From positions 1 to 10,484 of the forward strand of contig CAKZIH010000296.1 in assembly GCA_936931335.1 (NCBI GenBank): a stretch of DNA of 10,484 nucleotides, in the 5' to 3' direction. The DNA comes from an uncultured Nostocoides sp. GTDB lineage: Bacteria; Actinomycetota; Actinomycetes; Actinomycetales; Dermatophilaceae. Within the stretch, counting starts at the first letter, position 1. Each line of letters opens with the position of its first letter. A program made the translations under genes and the position numbers. This document shows positions 6,947-10,484 of this stretch, piece after piece. The notes below the pieces were generated by a model that saw only the letters and a program-made list of their open reading frames with translations, ran no database searches and was not told the origin of the DNA.

Positions 6947-6994
6947 CGACGGTGAGATCGTCTGGCCTAGTTAAGCCCGACGATCTCGCCGTCG
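6947..6994. terminator. Stem-loop in the convergent gap, probable bidirectional terminator
   Basis: The arms 6947-6962 and 6979-6994 pair over 16 bp around a 16-nt loop, with one imperfect position (T6953 against G6988) that is a U-G wobble in the plus-strand transcript and an A-C mismatch in the minus-strand one. Three more pairs (6964-6966 with 6975-6977) can extend it. It begins 9 nt after the aldolase stop, and its right half is inside the last codons of fhs. There is no clear T run on either side. Its place between converging genes argues for transcription stop in both directions. Confidence 0.7.
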
Positions 6995-8667
6995 ACGAGG
7001 TCGATCTTCTCCGCATTCGGATGGCCGGAGAGCCCGGGCATGGTGCGCATGTCGCCGCAGATCGCGTAGACATAGCCGGCCCCGGCGGCCGCGCGGACCT
7101 CCCGGACCGGCAGTCGCCAGCCGGTCGGGGCGCCGGTGAGCTTCGGGTCGGAGGAGATCGACAGGTGCGTCTTGGCGATTACCACGGGGAAGTCGCCGAA
7201 GCCCAGGTCCTGGTATGCCGCCAGCGCGCTCGCCGCTGCCGGCGCGACGTCGATGCCGTCCGCTCCATACACCTTGGTCGCCACGGCTTCGATCTTGTCG
7301 CGTAGCGGGGCGTGCAGCTCATAGGTCGGGGTGAACTCCGTGGGCTGCTCCAGCGCCCGCAGCAGCGCCTCGGCCAGCGCTTCGGCACCGGCACCGCCAT
7401 TCGCGAAGTGCGTCGAAACGGCGACCTGAACCCCCAGCTCGGCGCACAGTTCCCGGATGACGTCGTACTCGGATTCGTGGTCGTCCGGGAAGGCGTTGAT
7501 GGCGACGACGGGGGAGACGCCGAAGCCCTGGATGATCTGAATGTGCTTGCGCAGGTTGGCGATTCCGGCGCGCACATCCTCGGGGTTCTCGGCGAGCAGG
7601 TCCGCGGGCAGCGGCTTGCCGGCCACGATCTTGAAGCGCCCGGAGTGCGCCTTGAGGGCACGGACCGTGGTCACCACGACGGCGGCGTCGGGCCGCAAAC
7701 CAGATACCCGGCATTTGACGTTCATGAAGCGCTCGGCGCCCATATCCGCGCCGAAGCCCGCCTCGGTGAGCACAATGTCCGCGCGCCGGGTGGCGACCAA
7801 GTCCGCGACCACCGAGGAGTTGCCGGTGGCGATATTGCCGAACGGGCCGCAGTGGATGAGCGCGGGCGTGCCCTCGAGGGTCTGCAACAGGTTGGGGTTG
7901 ACCGCGTCCTTGAGGATGACCACCATCGCCCCGGCCGCGCCGAGCTGTTCGGCGGTGACGGGCGCACCCGCATACGTATAACCGACGACGATCCGGCCCA
8001 GGCGCTCGCGCAGATCCTGCGCCGAGGAGCACAGCGATAGCAGCACCATGACTTCGGAGGCCGCGGTGATATCGAAGCCGGTCTGGCGGGTGACCCCGTC
8101 CATTCGGGCCCCGAGGCCGACCACGAGATGGCGCAGCGAGCGGTCGTTGACGTCGAGCACCCGCCGCCAGGTGATATTGCGCGGGTCGATGCCCAGCGCG
8201 TTCCCGTGGTGGAGATGGTTGTCCAGCATCGCGGCAAGCAGATTGTGCGCCGCGGTGATCGCGTGGAAGTCACCGGTGAGGTGCAGGTTGAGCTTGTCCA
8301 TCGGGACCACCTGGGCGTAGCCACCGCCGGCCGCTCCGCCCTTGATGCCGAAGGTCGGCCCCATGGACGGCTGACGCAAGGTGACCGCGACGCTGTTGCC
8401 CAGCCGGGTCAGGCCGTCGGCGAGCCCCACCGAGGTGGTCGTCTTGCCTTCCCCGAGCGGGGTCGGGGTGACAGCGGACACCACGACATACTTGGCCCGC
8501 TGCTGCGTGGGTTCACCCGGCGCGCTCAGGCAGGCCAGGTCGACCTTGGCGACCGAACGGCCATACGGCTCAAGGAAGTCTTCCTGGAGACCGAGCCGGC
8601 CCCCGATCTCCGCGAGCGGACGGAGCTGGGCGGCGGCGGCGATCTCGATGTCGGACGGCATAGCCAT
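6967..8667 (-). CDS. fhs: Formate-tetrahydrofolate ligase
   Basis: This 566-residue cytoplasmic enzyme joins formate to tetrahydrofolate with ATP, giving 10-formyl-tetrahydrofolate for purine and other one-carbon synthesis. The length is normal for the family. The P-loop TPLGEGKTTTS is at 69-79. The signature 'LRQPSMGPTFGIKGGAAGG' (97-115) continues into 'GYAQVVPMDKLNLHLTGDFHAI' with its conserved spacing (116-137). 'VDGEIVGLN' at the end matches the usual C-terminus. ATG 8667 is taken; an ATG two codons later is equally possible, and neither has a strong ribosome site. It lies 43 bp downstream of the RCC1-repeat gene on the same strand and converges on the aldolase gene. Read-through from upstream or a promoter inside the RCC1 3' end could drive it; I see no clear promoter. 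A functional tie to the sugar operon is not indicated. Confidence 0.97.
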   Translation of the reverse strand: MAMPSDIEIAAAAQLRPLAEIGGRLGLQEDFLEPYGRSVAKVDLACLSAPGEPTQQRAKYVVVSAVTPTPLGEGKTTTSVGLADGLTRLGNSVAVTLRQPSMGPTFGIKGGAAGGGYAQVVPMDKLNLHLTGDFHAITAAHNLLAAMLDNHLHHGNALGIDPRNITWRRVLDVNDRSLRHLVVGLGARMDGVTRQTGFDITAASEVMVLLSLCSSAQDLRERLGRIVVGYTYAGAPVTAEQLGAAGAMVVILKDAVNPNLLQTLEGTPALIHCGPFGNIATGNSSVVADLVATRRADIVLTEAGFGADMGAERFMNVKCRVSGLRPDAAVVVTTVRALKAHSGRFKIVAGKPLPADLLAENPEDVRAGIANLRKHIQIIQGFGVSPVVAINAFPDDHESEYDVIRELCAELGVQVAVSTHFANGGAGAEALAEALLRALEQPTEFTPTYELHAPLRDKIEAVATKVYGADGIDVAPAAASALAAYQDLGFGDFPVVIAKTHLSISSDPKLTGAPTGWRLPVREVRAAAGAGYVYAICGDMRTMPGLSGHPNAEKIDLVDGEIVGLN

Positions 8668-8710
8668 GTGCCCATCTTGGCCCTATCGCGGCCCGCGACG
8701 ACGTCCCGTC

Positions 8711-9853
8711 TTAGAAGAGGACCGGCACCGGTTCCAGGGCGGGTTTGGCGGGGGAGATCGTCATCCCCCAGCAGTAGGCCCGGCCCTTGCGCAGGGCGCA
8801 TCCGCCGGTGCCGCCCATGCTCACCTGGGTGACGCCACTGGTGAGGATCCGGGCGGGCCGCGGGAGGGCGCTATCGGATTGATCGCCGGAGGCGCGCGAA
8901 CCGCGGTCGCCATCCCCCCAGCACCACAGGGCGCCGCGCTTGATCGCACAGGTCGTGCCATCACCGACGGCAATGCCGCGGACCTCGCTGTCCAGACCGC
9001 GCACCAGGGCGGGGCGCTCGACATTCGCGCCCCGCTCGCCGGTGCCCACTTGACCGGCCGAGTTGTGGCCCCAGCAGCGCGCGTCACCGGTACGCAGTGC
9101 CGCGCAAGTGGTCGCGGACTGGCCGTCCGCGGAGATACCGCGGACCCCCGACTTCATCCCACGCACGGAATGCGGACGGACAGTGCTGCCGGCCCGGCCG
9201 ATGCCCAGCGAACCGGTCTGGTTGTTGCCCCAGCACTTCATTCCGTCGCCGAAGGACAAGGCGCAGGCGTGGAAGGACCCCACCGCGATCCGCCGCACGG
9301 TGCCCGCGAGGCCGGTGACCGCTCGGGGGGTCGTCGATCCGTCGCCGATGGTTCCCGAGCCCAACTGCCCGTGGTGGTTGTCCCCCCAGCAGACCGCATC
9401 GCCGGACATGCTTCGGGCGCAGGCGAAGTCGTCACCGAGCCCGGTGCCGATCCATCCCCTGGTCAGCCCGGACACCTGCACTGGGAGGGTGGAGTCGCGG
9501 GTGGTGCCATTGCCGAGTTGGCCGTAGGTGTTCTGTCCCCAGCACTTCACCGCGCCGGACGCGAGCGCCGCGCAGGTGCTCCCGGTGCCCGCGGAGATGG
9601 TCTTGACGCGCTCGCCCAGGCCCTTGACCCGTACGGGGTTGGCCCGGTCCGTGGTGGTGCCGTCGCCGAGTTGGCCATAGGCGTTCCAGCCCCAGCAATA
9701 GGCCTCACCCTGATCGCTGACCAGGCAGCGGTGGCCATAGCCCGAGGTGACGACATTGACCAGCCGCGGTGTGCGGCCGTAGAGCACATCGGCTGGCGCA
9801 CCGAACCCGAGCAGCAGCGCGGCTACCAGCTGGATCGCGAGCAGCCCGCCCAT
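8711..9853 (-). CDS. Secreted RCC1-repeat beta-propeller protein
   Basis: This 380-residue protein starts with a hydrophobic stretch (3-20) that looks like a signal peptide or anchor, though no Lys or Arg precedes it. The rest is seven repeats of 50-53 residues of the RCC1 type, with the core 'CWGxNxxGQLGxGT' clearest in repeats 1-3. Each repeat has a cysteine 9-10 residues before the CWG cysteine: C43/53, C94/104, C145/155, C197/207, C250/260, C302/311, C352/361. These are all 14 cysteines in the protein, so one disulfide per blade is likely outside the cell. Repeats 6 and 7 lose the GQLG part. GGGAGGA (complement of 9861-9867) lies 7 nt before ATG 9853, and an in-frame TGA just upstream excludes a longer start. 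Bacterial RCC1 proteins generally bind partners; I cannot assign one. It follows the NlpC/P60-like gene by 51 bp. Confidence 0.9.
   Translation of the reverse strand: MGGLLAIQLVAALLLGFGAPADVLYGRTPRLVNVVTSGYGHRCLVSDQGEAYCWGWNAYGQLGDGTTTDRANPVRVKGLGERVKTISAGTGSTCAALASGAVKCWGQNTYGQLGNGTTRDSTLPVQVSGLTRGWIGTGLGDDFACARSMSGDAVCWGDNHHGQLGSGTIGDGSTTPRAVTGLAGTVRRIAVGSFHACALSFGDGMKCWGNNQTGSLGIGRAGSTVRPHSVRGMKSGVRGISADGQSATTCAALRTGDARCWGHNSAGQVGTGERGANVERPALVRGLDSEVRGIAVGDGTTCAIKRGALWCWGDGDRGSRASGDQSDSALPRPARILTSGVTQVSMGGTGGCALRKGRAYCWGMTISPAKPALEPVPVLF
8765..9736 (-). repeat. Seven tandem RCC1 protein repeats
   Basis: This segment encodes residues 40-363 of the propeller protein. Successive first cysteines of the repeats are 51, 51, 52, 53, 52 and 50 residues apart, consistent with seven blades. 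The repeats are diverged at DNA level and kept mainly at the Cys, CWG and Gly positions, so this is an old protein repeat rather than a recent DNA duplication. Confidence 0.85.
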
Positions 9854-9904
9854 GCGTCATTCCTCCCGTGCGCTCCCGTACGGCAACCCACCGTACTGCG
9901 GCAC

Positions 9905-10441
9905 TCAGGCGGGCGATAGACCCCTCTTGTGGAACGGCCGGAAGTGGCCATAACCAGACCAGTACGGATAGGGGATCTCCCGGTAGACCGCACCCTGGGA
10001 GGAGGACTCCTCATACCCCCAGTAGGAGGTGCGCTCGGCGTTGGCCCATTTATCGAAGAGCACCGCATGGCGCAGCGGGTCGAGCAGCAGGTCGCCGCGG
10101 CGCAACTGCGGTTTGCTGATGAAGTCGCCGACCCGGCGCAGGGAGTATGTGGTCAGCCCCGGCCGCGCCAACCCCCAGGCCATCGAGACATAGCCGGAGC
10201 AGTCGGTGCGATAGCCATCGAAGGTCGCGCTCTGGCTGTAGGGCACATCCCGCTTCACCCAGGCGGACGCCCGGGCGGTGGCCTCTAGCCCGGTGGTCAC
10301 CGGCGTGCGTGGGGCCTCGGAGGCGGGCGCGGTATGCGGTGCCCGGGCCGGGCGGCTCTCGGCCAGCGCGGCCGGGGCCGGGGCGAGAGCGCTCAGGCTG
10401 GCCGCGGCAAGGAGGGTGAGGAAACGCCGGGTGGTGGGCAC
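9905..10441 (-). CDS. Secreted NlpC/P60-like (C40-type) cysteine peptidase or amidase
   Basis: This 178-residue protein has an N-terminal signal peptide: 'TTRRF' (3-7), a hydrophobic core, and a likely cleavage after A-L-A (25-27). A Pro/Ala-rich stretch (about 29-50) precedes the domain. The catalytic region has 'GYRTDCSGYVSMAWGL' with probable nucleophile C81, and 'GDLLLDPLRHAVLF' with probable catalytic H125, the order and spacing of NlpC/P60 cell-wall hydrolases. The third polar residue is not obvious; E144 is a candidate. It is shorter than most family members and has no cell-wall-binding module. It starts at GTG 10441 behind AAGGTGAT (complement of 10448-10455), 6 nt away, a good ribosome site. 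The twin arginine only partly fits the Tat consensus, so the export route is open. Cleavage of peptidoglycan cross-bridges is likely by family, but the substrate is unproven. Confidence 0.82.
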   Translation of the reverse strand: MPTTRRFLTLLAAASLSALAPAPAALAESRPARAPHTAPASEAPRTPVTTGLEATARASAWVKRDVPYSQSATFDGYRTDCSGYVSMAWGLARPGLTTYSLRRVGDFISKPQLRRGDLLLDPLRHAVLFDKWANAERTSYWGYEESSSQGAVYREIPYPYWSGYGHFRPFHKRGLSPA

Positions 10442-10484
10442 GGGGGGATCACCTTGGGGGTTCGGGGGCGGGGGACCAGCGCGC

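Noticed and set aside
6050..8667. Functional link between the aldolase operon and fhs (for example formate produced by the pathway)
   Set aside because: The genes converge with a probable terminator between them, and no enzyme here would release formate; fhs is a common housekeeping gene.
9878..9896. GTACGG / CCGTAC inverted repeat between the NlpC/P60-like and RCC1 genes
   Set aside because: Only six pairs in GC-rich DNA. It could be a weak hairpin, but nothing else supports a function.
9905..10441. Toxin, immunity or phage-lysis reading of the NlpC/P60-like gene and RCC1-repeat neighbour
   Set aside because: No holin, phage structural gene, toxin-delivery domain or mobile-element sign is present, and both proteins look like ordinary secreted envelope proteins.

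Overview
The window is GC-rich and densely coded, with GTG starts, ATGA/GTGA stop-start overlaps, and frequent GCC/GGC/GTC codons. Together with its gene families (LacI control of a sugar ABC operon, a serine-rich lipoprotein, and a short secreted NlpC/P60-like protein) this points to an actinomycete (Actinomycetota). I cannot name a genus. There is no mobile element, CRISPR array, tRNA or rRNA, and no stretch longer than about 150 bases without a gene.

Region 1 (1-6937, plus strand) is a carbohydrate or polyol catabolic locus. The C-terminal end of a LacI-family regulator is followed by a 151-bp gap that holds a near-perfect 22-bp palindromic operator overlapping a plausible promoter. Six co-directional genes follow: a zinc-dependent medium-chain polyol/alcohol dehydrogenase, a single-domain sugar ABC ATPase, an RbsC/FrcC-type permease, a lipoprotein substrate-binding protein, an FGGY-family sugar kinase, and a class I LacD/YihT-like aldolase. 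The inferred pathway is: import of an unphosphorylated sugar or sugar alcohol, oxidation to a ketose, phosphorylation of the ketose, and aldol cleavage to dihydroxyacetone phosphate plus an aldehyde. The substrate cannot be read from the sequence. A perfect 14-bp hairpin between the binding-protein and kinase genes probably sets different transcript levels for transport and metabolism.

Region 2 (6967-10441, minus strand) converges on region 1. In transcription order it has a short secreted NlpC/P60-like cysteine peptidase or amidase, a secreted seven-repeat RCC1-type beta-propeller with a regular pair of cysteines in each repeat, and formate-tetrahydrofolate ligase (fhs), a one-carbon housekeeping enzyme. 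The first two look like cell-envelope proteins and are probably unrelated to fhs. A 16-bp stem-loop in the 29-bp convergent gap, overlapping the end of fhs, is likely a two-way transcription stop.

Most of the window is recognisable biology. The least settled points are the substrate of the dehydrogenase/FGGY kinase/LacD-like aldolase set and the role of the cysteine-paired propeller with its peptidase-like neighbour.
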